From positions 1-8,897 of the forward strand of contig CANRCL010000044.1 of NCBI GenBank assembly GCA_947629115.1: 8,897 bases of DNA, written 5' to 3'. The notes beneath the pieces are model-generated. The model had not been told where the DNA came from and searched no databases. It worked only from the letters and a program-made list of their open reading frames with translations. How positions within the stretch are numbered: position 1 is the first letter of the stretch; each line of letters opens with the position of its first letter. The stretch is from an uncultured Bacilli bacterium (GTDB lineage: Bacteria; Bacillota_I; Bacilli_A; RF39; UBA660). Shown in pieces: positions 1 to 5,577 of the stretch. A program made the position numbers and the translations under genes.

Positions 1-693
1 AGTAGTTTTGATGATTTTGAAACCGATTTAAAATGCATTTTAGATAGTAATACTATTTACTTATTAAAAAGAAGAATAGAAAATAAATTATTTAAAATAG
101 TTAATAAAAGTTCCAATATTTCTTTAAATGAAAATGATATGGTATTATATCAAGTTAATGAATTAAAAAATTGGGTTATTGAAGATTTAGCCAGTACTAT
201 TTTAAGTCTTATAAATCAATATTTTACTAAAGATTTAGATAAAGAAACTAAAAATTATTTAGAAGAAATTAAATATCGTTTAAGTTTTATATATCCTTTT
301 ATAGAAGAAGATTTATTACAAAATAATTATAATATTAATCCCGAATTATATTGGAAAAGTAAAAGTTTAGGAGAAATTTTAGATTTATCTTACTTACAAG
401 AAGATTTAGTCGATTATAATGCTTCAATTATTCCAATTGTTATATTTGAGCAAAACCATCGAGATAGTACTTATTCGCAAGAAATATTTTATCAAATTTT
501 AATGCGAGCCTTTTTCTTATTTATAAATGATGAAGAAGAAAAACAAAAAATATATCATATCTTTAAAGATTTTTTAGATAATTTTACTTTTACAAGTGAT
601 AACCAAAAATATGCCGCCATTGCTGAAACTATTGCTTATTATAATGAAGATAGAGAACTTCCTAAAATAGTTAGTTTTAGCAAACAAAAATAG
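1..693 (+). CDS. Hypothetical protein, 5'-truncated by the window edge
   Basis: The frame is open from base 1 to a TAG at 691-693, so 230 codons are visible and the true start lies upstream. The first internal ATG (139) has no Shine-Dalgarno in front of it, and the codons before it continue the same acidic, Lys/Ile/Leu-rich composition, so I treat 139 as an internal Met. I recognise no family. The visible part looks soluble and mostly alpha-helical, with many Asp, Glu, Lys and Tyr residues. A short hydrophobic stretch (SIIPIVIF) is too brief to be a convincing membrane segment, and I see no cysteine cluster or nucleotide-binding motif. The gene is convergent with the capA-like gene and ends in a terminator shared by both. 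That the reading frame is real is well supported; the function is unknown. Confidence 0.8.
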   Translation, partial: SSFDDFETDLKCILDSNTIYLLKRRIENKLFKIVNKSSNISLNENDMVLYQVNELKNWVIEDLASTILSLINQYFTKDLDKETKNYLEEIKYRLSFIYPFIEEDLLQNNYNINPELYWKSKSLGEILDLSYLQEDLVDYNASIIPIVIFEQNHRDSTYSQEIFYQILMRAFFLFINDEEEKQKIYHIFKDFLDNFTFTSDNQKYAAIAETIAYYNEDRELPKIVSFSKQK

Positions 694-720
694 TTCCAAA
701 TAAGAACTATTTATTTTTTT
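688..720. terminator. Bidirectional intrinsic terminator between convergent genes
   Basis: A perfect 9-base stem, AAATAGTTC (688-696) with GAACTATTT (704-712), closes a 7-base loop. On the plus strand it is followed by A and then seven Ts (714-720). Read on the minus strand the same stem is followed by a T-rich run (TTTTGTTT). It overlaps the stop codon of the plus-strand gene and abuts the stop of the minus-strand CapA-like gene, so it can serve both. Confidence 0.88.
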
Positions 721-1939
721 ATGTACTTGGAATTGGTAATGGTTCAATATTTATATTACTATCATATTTTTTTAAAACATTACTAAATTCCGTATAAATA
801 CTTTCATAATTATTTAAATATTTACTTTCCATTTTACTAAAAGGAATAACTAAATAATCATATTTCTTTTTTTCATTATTATAAAATTTATAAGAATAAT
901 TTAAATCAGCACCAATATTATCAATTTTAATGGTTGTTGTATCTTTTTCAGTATCAACAGTTTTAGTAATATCTAAAGTAGCAAACATGCCAACAGTTCC
1001 AACTTTTCTTACATTAGGGTCATTAGCGCCCATTTGATTAGAAATAAAATTACCAAATGAATAGAAAACTACTGTATCATCAATAAGTTCCCAAGGTTCA
1101 ATACAATGAGAGTGAGTACCTAAAACGATATCAACATCATTATCGGCTAGAAATTGGGCTTGTTGTCTTTGAGTTTCTGTTGCGTCTTGGCGATATTCTG
1201 TGCCCCAGTGCATGGCTACGATTAAAATGTCAACTTTATCTCGAACGGCAGCAATATCGGCCTTAACTTTTTCTTCATCAAATAAATTAACTGTATAATC
1301 TTCTTTAACTGGAATACCATTAGTGCCATAAGTATAAGATAACATTGTATAAGTTATTCCATTTGCTTCCATTATTTTATGTTCATCTCTTTTTTCAGGA
1401 GTAGAAGCCATACCAGTTGCTAAAATATTATTTTTACTTTCCCACCAAGCAGCACTTACTTTAGCCCCAGTATTACCCATATCCATGGAATGATTAGTAG
1501 CCAAAGATACTAAATTAAAACCAGCATCAATCATATTTTGACCAAAAGCACTTGGTGTATTAAAGATAGGATAACTTTGAGGTTTATTCGTACTATCAAA
1601 AACAGTTTCTTGGTTATAATATTTAATGTCGTAATCTTGAATTTTTTCTTTAGTATAAACTAACATATCACTAAAATCATATTCGCCAGTTGCACTATTA
1701 TAAGCGGCATTATAAACAGGAGAGTGAATAAGACCATCCCCAGTAGCAATTAAACTGGCTTTATAAGTTTTTATTGGGTCTTCTTTGGGTTTAGTAATAT
1801 TTTCTAATGGATTATTAGGAAGTTTAACTTCATTGCCTTTAAAATATTTAAAACCGACAAAACCCGCTAGTAATGCTACTAAAGTTAAAATTAATAAAAT
1901 ACTTAATCTTTTTTTAACTTTTTTCTTTAATTTAGCCAT
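719..1939 (-). CDS. CapA-family (PGA_cap) metallophosphatase-like protein, membrane anchored
   Basis: The 406-residue product has a Lys-rich N-terminus and one hydrophobic segment at about residues 12-33, so it is probably a signal anchor with the rest outside the cell. The domain from about residue 60 to 365 has the hallmark motifs of the CapA/PgsA capsule-synthesis family, which has a calcineurin-like phosphoesterase fold: ATGDGLIH (65-72), YNQE (108-111), ATNHSMDMG (147-155), MHWGTEY (243-249), GTHSHCIEPWE (274-284) and FYSFGNF (292-298). The Asp, Asn and His residues in them are the expected metal ligands. In Bacillus, CapA/PgsA takes part in poly-gamma-glutamate export, but no capB or capC is seen here, so a stand-alone envelope role is as likely. 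The ATG overlaps the stop of the HIT gene (TAATG), with GAGGTG at 1953-1948 as its ribosome binding site. The family call is secure; the substrate is unknown. Confidence 0.92.
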   Translation of the reverse strand: MAKLKKKVKKRLSILLILTLVALLAGFVGFKYFKGNEVKLPNNPLENITKPKEDPIKTYKASLIATGDGLIHSPVYNAAYNSATGEYDFSDMLVYTKEKIQDYDIKYYNQETVFDSTNKPQSYPIFNTPSAFGQNMIDAGFNLVSLATNHSMDMGNTGAKVSAAWWESKNNILATGMASTPEKRDEHKIMEANGITYTMLSYTYGTNGIPVKEDYTVNLFDEEKVKADIAAVRDKVDILIVAMHWGTEYRQDATETQRQQAQFLADNDVDIVLGTHSHCIEPWELIDDTVVFYSFGNFISNQMGANDPNVRKVGTVGMFATLDITKTVDTEKDTTTIKIDNIGADLNYSYKFYNNEKKKYDYLVIPFSKMESKYLNNYESIYTEFSNVLKKYDSNINIEPLPIPST

Positions 1940-2298
1940 TATTTTAACACCTCATATATTTCATCAACACTTTTTTCTGGCCGCATTCCATAATTAGGTA
2001 GTAAATGCATATGATAATGTTTTATTTTTTGACTATTACCATAATTTATACAGACACTTAATTCTTTAGCATTTAATCTTTCCATATTTTGTTTTATAAA
2101 TTTTTTGGCAACATTATTTATATGAACTAATAAATCATCCGGTATGTCCATAAGAGTATCATAATGTTTTTTCGGAATAATCAAAGTATGACCATCAACA
2201 TTCGGATAAGCATCTAAAATGACAATAACTTTATCATCTTCATATAATTTTTTACTAGGTAATTCACCATTAATAATTTTACAAAATAAACAATCCAT
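1939..2298 (-). CDS. HIT-family (histidine triad) nucleotide-binding hydrolase
   Basis: With the ATG at 2298 the product is 119 residues, the usual size of bacterial HIT/Hint proteins. It has MDCLFCKI at the N-terminus, DGHTLIIPKKHY at 35-46 and the histidine triad HYHMHLL at 94-100, where H96 would be the catalytic nucleophile. C3 and C6 (CxxC) with H45 and H94 match the zinc site found in many family members. Such enzymes hydrolyse purine phosphoramidates or acyl-nucleotides in the cytosol; the physiological substrate cannot be read from the sequence. A GTG three codons upstream (2307) lies inside the Shine-Dalgarno AGGTGAG (2309-2303), so the ATG is the better start. The gene is coupled to the CapA-like gene by a one-base TAATG overlap. 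Confidence 0.94.
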   Translation of the reverse strand: MDCLFCKIINGELPSKKLYEDDKVIVILDAYPNVDGHTLIIPKKHYDTLMDIPDDLLVHINNVAKKFIKQNMERLNAKELSVCINYGNSQKIKHYHMHLLPNYGMRPEKSVDEIYEVLK

Positions 2299-2315
2299 TT
2301 TTCTCACCTACCTTA

Positions 2316-2324
2316 ATTATATCA
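2316..2324 (-). promoter_or_regulatory. Candidate extended -10 promoter of the HIT-CapA pair
   Basis: On the minus strand TGATATAAT (2324-2316) gives an exact TATAAT with the TG of an extended -10 element. No good -35 is visible at 16-18 bases upstream, which extended -10 promoters tolerate. Transcription would start near 2309, just at the ribosome binding site AGGTGAG, leaving a very short leader. TATAAT is common by chance in DNA this AT-rich, so the call is tentative. Confidence 0.45.
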
Positions 2325-2375
2325 TAACAATTCTTTAATAAAGGTTAAATTAATAAATTAAACGTCAAAAGAATG

Positions 2376-3062
2376 TTAAATTATTTTCATTTTTTGTAAT
2401 ATTTCTTTATGTTTTTTATCTATTCTAAAAGATTCTCGTGATTTTTGTAAAGATTTATTATATATCCAAGGATCAATAGTATTTTTATTTTGAATAAAGA
2501 AATCTTTAGTTTTAGAAAAATATTTAATAAAGCAAATTGAATAAGCCCAACTAATTGCCATTTTAACATAGTATTTATCATTTTTTATTGTTAATAACTT
2601 GTTTAAAACTTCATCGATATAATTATCATTAATATAATAATTTAAAAGTAAAACTATACCAAAACGTAGATAGTATTCTTTTGAACTTTTAAGTAAATCA
2701 GTAATAAATAAGAAAAAAACTTCGGGATAGTCATTAACTATTTTAAGTTCACTAGCAAATATATCACATATAGCCCAGTTATCAATTTTGGGCAAGTATT
2801 TTGTAATTAATTTAATTTTTTCTTTATATGTTAATTTAACGTTGGAAATTAATAAGCCCTCTAACATAACACATTCAAAGTATTCATAATTTAAATTGTT
2901 AATTATCTCTTGATAAGAATATTCTTTTAATAATTTATGGGCAATTTTTCTTAAGATAGGAATTTTAACACCCAAAATAACATATTTAGTTGAACAAATC
3001 TTTTCTTGAAAAACTTTATATTTTTTATCACAATAGGGTTTTAATATTTCTAAAATATTCAC
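2376..3062 (-). CDS. DNA alkylation repair protein, AlkD-like HEAT-repeat glycosylase
   Basis: The 228-residue product fits the AlkD/AlkC superfamily (DNA_alkylation family) in length and helical-repeat character. Motifs are LGVKIPILRKIA (30-41), KIDNWAICD (92-100), YLRFGIVLLL (131-140), SWAYS (171-175) and NKSLQKSRESFRI (202-214). W96, D100, R133 and W172 sit where Bacillus cereus AlkD has the DNA-contacting W109, D113, R148 and W187, so an active 3-methyladenine/7-methylguanine glycosylase that does not flip the base is likely. The GTG at 3062 is the start: GGAGGG (3074-3069) lies six bases before it. The longer frame from an ATG at 3083 would place that site inside the gene and put its first codon on top of a TATAAT. 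The gene is separated from the HIT gene by 77 bases holding that gene's own promoter. I assign no symbol because paralogues exist. Confidence 0.9.
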   Translation of the reverse strand: MNILEILKPYCDKKYKVFQEKICSTKYVILGVKIPILRKIAHKLLKEYSYQEIINNLNYEYFECVMLEGLLISNVKLTYKEKIKLITKYLPKIDNWAICDIFASELKIVNDYPEVFFLFITDLLKSSKEYYLRFGIVLLLNYYINDNYIDEVLNKLLTIKNDKYYVKMAISWAYSICFIKYFSKTKDFFIQNKNTIDPWIYNKSLQKSRESFRIDKKHKEILQKMKII

Positions 3063-3068
3063 AAGTAT

Positions 3069-3074
3069 CCCTCC
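3069..3074 (-). promoter_or_regulatory. Ribosome binding site that fixes the GTG start of the AlkD-like gene
   Basis: GGAGGG on the minus strand is followed by six bases and then GTG at 3062. No comparable site precedes the ATG at 3083, so the N-terminus should be read as starting at the GTG, seven codons shorter than the longest frame. Confidence 0.8.
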
Positions 3075-3077
3075 AGA

Positions 3078-3095
3078 TTTCATTATATAATGAAA
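3078..3095. promoter_or_regulatory. 18-bp perfect palindrome carrying a -10 box on each strand
   Basis: TTTCATTATATAATGAAA is identical to its reverse complement. It contains TATAAT on the minus strand (3087-3082), well placed to give the AlkD-like gene a leader of about a dozen bases, and TATAAT on the plus strand (3086-3091), pointing toward the Rpn gene. It could be a promoter, an operator for a dimeric regulator, or both. No convincing -35 is seen for either direction. Some symmetry is expected by chance because of the AT bias. Confidence 0.4.
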
Positions 3096-3179
3096 AATAA
3101 TTAAAAAATAGTAAAAATTTTTTTGAAAAAAAGGAACTGCTAGAAAAAAGTATTAAATATATAAGTGAAAGGAGGGAAA

Positions 3180-4013
3180 ATGCCAACTAAGAATAAGTTT
3201 TATAATTTGAAGTATGACCGAGTATTCAAAAGTATAATTGCTGACCCTAGTGATACTCGAGTTATCAATAAAATATTATCAGATATTTTAGAAGATAATA
3301 TTGAAGTTATAGAATTTATACCTAGTGAATTACCAGTAGACAATAAAAATTCAAGAGTAAATACTTTAGATATTATTGCTAAAAGTAGTAATGGTTTATT
3401 AATAAACATCGAAATAAATACTAAATTTGATAAATTAACTAAAGAAAGAAATTTAGTATATTATACAAGTTTATATAATCAATCAATATTAAGAGGTAGG
3501 TATAAATGTAGTAAAGTAATTCATATAGATATAACTTTTAATGAAAATTATAATGGAAAAGCGAAAAGAAGATATTGTATAAAAGATGAAGAAAATGATT
3601 TATATAGTGAAAATTTCGAAATAATAGTAGTAAATATTGCCAGATATAAAAAAGATTGGTATGATGGAATAAACAAACATAAATATTTAGTAATGTTAGA
3701 TGCCAACGAAGAAGAATTAGAAAAGTTAAGTAAAGAAGATGACTTAATTAAGGAAGTGAAAGATAAAATGTTAGTATTAAATGATAATGGTACATTTACA
3801 AGATTAATTTCTAGAGAAGCCGAAATGAAAATTATGGAAAATATTCGTGGCGAAAGAAAAGGTATTAAAATTGGCGAAAAACAAGGCAAAAAAGAAGAGC
3901 AATATAATATTGCCAAAGAAATGCTTAAAAGAAATATGAAATTACAAGATATAATAGATATTACGAAATTGAGCAAAAAAGAATTAGAAAAAATACAAGT
4001 TTCTTTAAAGTAA
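3180..4013 (+). CDS. Rpn-family recombination-promoting nuclease (PD-(D/E)XK)
   Basis: The 277-residue product matches the Rpn/transposase_31-like family: an opening KYDRVFKSI (11-19) and a PD-(D/E)XK core with D64 in LDIIA and E78 in INIEIN. N80 stands where many members have Gln or Lys. A conserved LVYYTSLYNQ (92-101) follows, and the charged, Gly-spaced C-terminal tail runs from about residue 197. Family members are sequence-nonspecific DNA endonucleases, toxic in excess and implicated in phage defence. The ATG at 3180 follows AAAGGAGGG (3168-3176); an in-frame GTG at 3165 lies before that site and is rejected. An internal ATG at 3768 has its own Shine-Dalgarno and could yield an 81-residue C-terminal protein (see next entry). 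The gene is followed by a damaged second copy of this C-terminal part. An active nuclease is likely but not shown. Confidence 0.88.
   Translation: MPTKNKFYNLKYDRVFKSIIADPSDTRVINKILSDILEDNIEVIEFIPSELPVDNKNSRVNTLDIIAKSSNGLLINIEINTKFDKLTKERNLVYYTSLYNQSILRGRYKCSKVIHIDITFNENYNGKAKRRYCIKDEENDLYSENFEIIVVNIARYKKDWYDGINKHKYLVMLDANEEELEKLSKEDDLIKEVKDKMLVLNDNGTFTRLISREAEMKIMENIRGERKGIKIGEKQGKKEEQYNIAKEMLKRNMKLQDIIDITKLSKKELEKIQVSLK
3743..3930 (+). repeat. Direct repeat, copy 1 (Rpn C-terminal module)
   Basis: This 188-base stretch, from CTTAATTAAGG to the codons for KEMLK, recurs at 4052-4240. The two copies differ by three single-base substitutions and one inserted A. All three substitutions are at third codon positions and synonymous (ATT/ATA, GAG/GAA, CTT/CTA). 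The repeat starts seven bases before the internal Shine-Dalgarno of the nuclease gene. Confidence 0.95.
3750..4013 (+). CDS. Putative intragenic short Rpn product (RpnS-like), internal start within the nuclease gene
   Basis: Inside the nuclease gene AAGGAAGTG (3750-3758), one mismatch from AAGGAGGTG, stands nine bases before an in-frame ATG at 3768. Initiation there gives 81 residues, from MLVLNDNGTF to the shared stop at 4011-4013. In E. coli and relatives, rpn genes are known to make a short C-terminal protein from an internal start that binds and inhibits the full-length nuclease. The position, just after the nuclease core, fits that model. What I see is the site, the ATG and the duplicated block starting just before them; production of a separate protein is inference. 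The span given here includes the Shine-Dalgarno. Confidence 0.5.
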   Translation, partial: KEVKDKMLVLNDNGTFTRLISREAEMKIMENIRGERKGIKIGEKQGKKEEQYNIAKEMLKRNMKLQDIIDITKLSKKELEKIQVSLK

Positions 4014-4051
4014 TCAAAAAAAGTTCTAAATTAATTAGCAAAAATTTAATG

Positions 4052-4240
4052 CTTAATTAAGGAAGTGAAAGATAAAATGTTAGTATTAAATGATAATGGT
4101 ACATTTACAAGATTAATTTCTAGAGAAGCCGAAATGAAAATTATGGAAAATATTCGTGGCGAAAGAAAAGGTATAAAAATTGGCGAAAAACAAGGCAAAA
4201 AAAGAAGAACAATATAATATTGCCAAAGAAATGCTAAAAA
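4052..4240 (+). repeat. Direct repeat, copy 2 (detached Rpn C-terminal module)
   Basis: Second copy of the block at 3743-3930, offset by 309 bases and by 310 after an extra A in the poly-A run at 4197-4203 (seven As against six). It begins 38 bases after the nuclease stop codon and includes the same Shine-Dalgarno (4059-4067) and ATG (4077). Beyond 4240 the copies diverge abruptly. Confidence 0.95.
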
Positions 4241-4323
4241 ACAATGAACCAATTGATAAGATAAAACTTTATACTGGACTAACTGAAAAAGAAATTTCTA
4301 AATTAATTGTAAAACCTAAATAA
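4077..4323 (+). pseudogene. Frameshifted stand-alone copy of the Rpn C-terminal domain
   Basis: Starting at the ATG at 4077 (AAGGAAGTG nine bases before it), the frame reads MLVLNDNGTF like the nuclease tail. The seventh A at 4197-4203 then shifts it to a TAA at 4215-4217, after 46 residues. If the run is restored to six As, the frame continues to a TAA at 4321-4323 and gives 81 residues, exactly the length of the internal product of the intact gene. The first 54 residues would be identical. The last 27 (KNNEPIDK... to KPK) differ but keep the same helix-turn pattern (LTEKEISKL against LSKKELEKI). Because the substitutions in the shared part are all synonymous, the shift is probably recent, or bypassed by slippage at the A run, or a sequencing error. 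It could be the remnant of a second rpn gene that lost its nuclease part, or a spare antitoxin-like module. Confidence 0.75.
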
Positions 4324-4366
4324 AATATAATTGCCTAATAATTTGTGCTCTTTTTCATAATGTTTG

Positions 4367-4387
4367 CATAAATTAAATTAGGGAGTG
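4367..4387 (+). promoter_or_regulatory. Leader of the cotE-like gene: possible sporulation-type -10 and ribosome binding site for a TTG start
   Basis: AGGGAGTG (4380-4387) ends six bases before the TTG at 4394 and makes that codon the start. Just upstream, CATAAATTA (4367-4375) fits the sigma-K -10 pattern CATAnnnTA, but I find no matching -35 at the expected distance. Such a string is easy to meet by chance here, so the promoter part is weak and the ribosome binding site is good. The rest of 4324-4366 shows nothing I can name. Confidence 0.4.
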
Positions 4388-4393
4388 ATAAAT

Positions 4394-4939
4394 TTGTCTA
4401 ATTATAGAGAAATTGTAACTAAAGCAGTTATTGGCAAAGCCAAAAAAACTAGTGGTAATACTTTTACTTTAGAAACAGAAGAAAGACCTAATACCATATT
4501 AGGCTGTTGGGTCATCAATAATACCTTTAATGGTGCAAATAATAATGGAAGTGTTTTAATTACTGGAGCATTTGATGTTAATGTTTGGTATTCTTATGAT
4601 AATGATACTAAAACAGCAGTGACTACAAAAAGATTTAATTATACTGATAAAATGAATGTTCCACTTAAAAATGATACCGTATTAGATAATAATTCAGAAA
4701 TAATTGTAAGAAGTTTAAGACAACCAACAGTTACTAATGTAAAAATTAATAATGGTTTAGTTGAATTAACAATTGAAAAAGAATTAGGCGTTGAAATTGT
4801 TGGCAATACCAAAGTTAAAATTTCTGTTGAAGATTTTGATGATGACTATGAAGAAGTGTTAGATGAAGAAATAGAAGAAGAAATAGATACTTTAGATGAT
4901 AATTATTTAGAAACTGAAGAAGTAAAAGAAGAAAATTAG
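4394..4939 (+). CDS. cotE: CotE-family outer spore coat protein
   Basis: The 181-residue product, the same length as Bacillus subtilis CotE, follows that family along its length: MSNYREIVTKAVIGK (1-15), ILGCWVINN (35-43), GAFDVNVWYSYDNDTKTAV (58-76), NDTVLDNNSEIIVRSLRQPT (93-112) and ELGVEIVGNTKVKISV (130-145). A strongly acidic Asp/Glu tail from about 146 to 181 is also typical of CotE. In B. subtilis CotE is made in the mother cell and organises assembly of the outer spore coat. The start is a TTG with a Shine-Dalgarno (GGAG, 4382-4385) eight bases upstream; an in-frame GTG at 4385 overlaps that site and is rejected. The gene stands alone between the Rpn remnant and the rpsP promoter. The family assignment is firm; whether the organism still sporulates cannot be told from this window. 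Confidence 0.92.
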   Translation: MSNYREIVTKAVIGKAKKTSGNTFTLETEERPNTILGCWVINNTFNGANNNGSVLITGAFDVNVWYSYDNDTKTAVTTKRFNYTDKMNVPLKNDTVLDNNSEIIVRSLRQPTVTNVKINNGLVELTIEKELGVEIVGNTKVKISVEDFDDDYEEVLDEEIEEEIDTLDDNYLETEEVKEEN

Positions 4940-4982
4940 TCAACGAAAAAGTGTTGACATAATAATTTAGCAATGTTATACT
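4939..4982 (+). promoter_or_regulatory. Strong sigma-A-type promoter of rpsP-khpA, with an inverted repeat over the -35
   Basis: TTGACA (4954-4959), a 17-base spacer and TATACT (4977-4982) preceded by the TG of an extended -10 (4974-4975) make a near-consensus promoter, with transcription starting near 4989. GTCAAC (4939-4944) and GTTGAC (4953-4958) form an inverted repeat with an 8-base gap. It ends in the -35 box and begins in the cotE stop codon. It might be a weak hairpin ending cotE (no T-run follows) or an operator; only the promoter is well supported. Confidence 0.88.
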
Positions 4983-5008
4983 AACGGTAGTAAAGAAGGA
5001 GGCAAAGT

Positions 5009-5284
5009 ATGGCAGTTAAATTAAGATTAAAAAGAATGGGTGCTAAACAAAAACCATTTTATAGAATAGTAGCGGCTGATTCTCGTAGTCCAAGAGATGG
5101 ACGTTTTATCGAAACAGTAGGAACTTATGACCCAATTAAAGGAGCCGAAAAAGTTTCAATTGATGAAGAAAAGGCACTTAAATGGTTAAATAATGGTGCT
5201 GAACCTACGGAAACAGTTAGAAATATTTTATCTCACGCTGGAATTATGGCTAAATATGCAGAAAGCAAAGCAAAAAAGAATTAG
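5009..5284 (+). CDS. rpsP: Small ribosomal subunit protein bS16
   Basis: The 91-residue protein is a full-length bS16 with the family's conserved opening [19 protein letters not shown] (3-21), followed by [20 protein letters not shown] (23-42) and the [19 protein letters not shown] region. It binds 16S rRNA and is needed for assembly of the small subunit body. The ATG at 5009 follows AAGGAGG (4996-5002) with six bases between, the strongest ribosome binding site in the window, as expected for a ribosomal protein. It is the first gene after the near-consensus promoter and is followed after seven bases by khpA, the usual Bacillota pairing. Confidence 0.98.
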   Translation: MAVKLRLKRMGAKQKPFYRIVAADSRSPRDGRFIETVGTYDPIKGAEKVSIDEEKALKWLNNGAEPTETVRNILSHAGIMAKYAESKAKKN

Positions 5285-5291
5285 GTGAATT

Positions 5292-5537
5292 ATGAGCGTA
5301 GTAGAATATACTGAATATTTAGTAAAAAGTATTGTTAAAGAACCAGAACTAGTTAAAGTATCTGAATTCCAAGCCGATGAAGATGTGACTATTTTAGAAA
5401 TACTAGTACCTGATAGTGATATGGGAAGAGTAATTGGTAAAAATGGTAAAACTTCTACGGCTATTAGAACATTAATTCAGGCTTTTGCGGCAATTAATAA
5501 TATGCCAAAAGTTAAAATTAATATTGATTCATTTTAA
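5292..5537 (+). CDS. khpA: KH-domain RNA-binding protein KhpA (YlqC)
   Basis: The 81-residue protein is a single KH domain with the GxxG loop GKNG at 49-52 inside MGRVIGKNGKTSTAIRTL (44-61). Length and position right after rpsP match KhpA/YlqC of Bacillota. KhpA commonly pairs with KhpB (EloR/Jag) as an RNA chaperone affecting cell division, envelope growth and small-RNA regulation; KhpB is not in this window. An AGGTGA overlapping the rpsP stop (5284-5289) is its ribosome binding site, which suggests coupled translation with rpsP. Downstream, the rimM and trmD genes that commonly follow in Bacillota are absent, and a hairpin with a T-run comes immediately after the stop. Confidence 0.95.
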   Translation: MSVVEYTEYLVKSIVKEPELVKVSEFQADEDVTILEILVPDSDMGRVIGKNGKTSTAIRTLIQAFAAINNMPKVKINIDSF

Positions 5538-5563
5538 GAAATAGGAGGCTATTTCTTTTTTTT
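5536..5563 (+). terminator. Intrinsic terminator or attenuator after khpA, with an SD-like loop
   Basis: AAGAAATAG (5536-5544) pairs with CTATTTCTT (5549-5557) around the four-base loop GAGG, and the run of eight Ts (5556-5563) both closes the stem and follows it. The hairpin begins within the khpA stop codon. Only 14 bases separate the T-run from the next ATG and none contains a promoter. The downstream genes must therefore depend on read-through, on a promoter inside khpA, or on regulated antitermination. Confidence 0.8.
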
Positions 5564-5577
5564 AATGGAGGTTTAGA

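Noticed and set aside
1785..1997. Plus-strand open frame of 70 codons
   Set aside because: It lies opposite the CapA-like and HIT genes, which have clear family motifs, and its hydrophobic text is the antisense of Lys-rich sequence.
2340..2375. Hairpin after the AlkD-like gene
   Set aside because: The AT-rich partial symmetry around 2344-2364 has mismatches and no T-run, so it is not called a terminator.
3165..3179. Upstream GTG start for the Rpn gene
   Set aside because: It lies before and includes the AAAGGAGGG ribosome binding site, which instead serves the ATG at 3180.
3200..3409. Minus-strand frame of 69 codons
   Set aside because: Opposite the conserved nuclease core of the Rpn gene, with no start signals.
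3548..3976. Minus-strand frame of 142 codons opposite the Rpn gene
   Set aside because: Antisense shadow: its Ser/Ile/Phe-rich text mirrors Glu/Lys-rich codons, and there is no ribosome binding site or family match.
4052..4240. Insertion sequence or CRISPR explanation for the repeat
   Set aside because: There are only two copies, no terminal inverted repeats, no transposase and no spacer pattern; it is a partial duplication of a coding module.
4046..4252. Minus-strand frame of 68 codons
   Set aside because: Same antisense shadow repeated because the underlying DNA is the second copy of the Rpn tail; not an independent gene pair.
4939..4958. Intrinsic terminator for the cotE-like gene
   Set aside because: The GTCAAC/GTTGAC stem is short and no T-run follows; I describe it only as an inverted repeat over the promoter.
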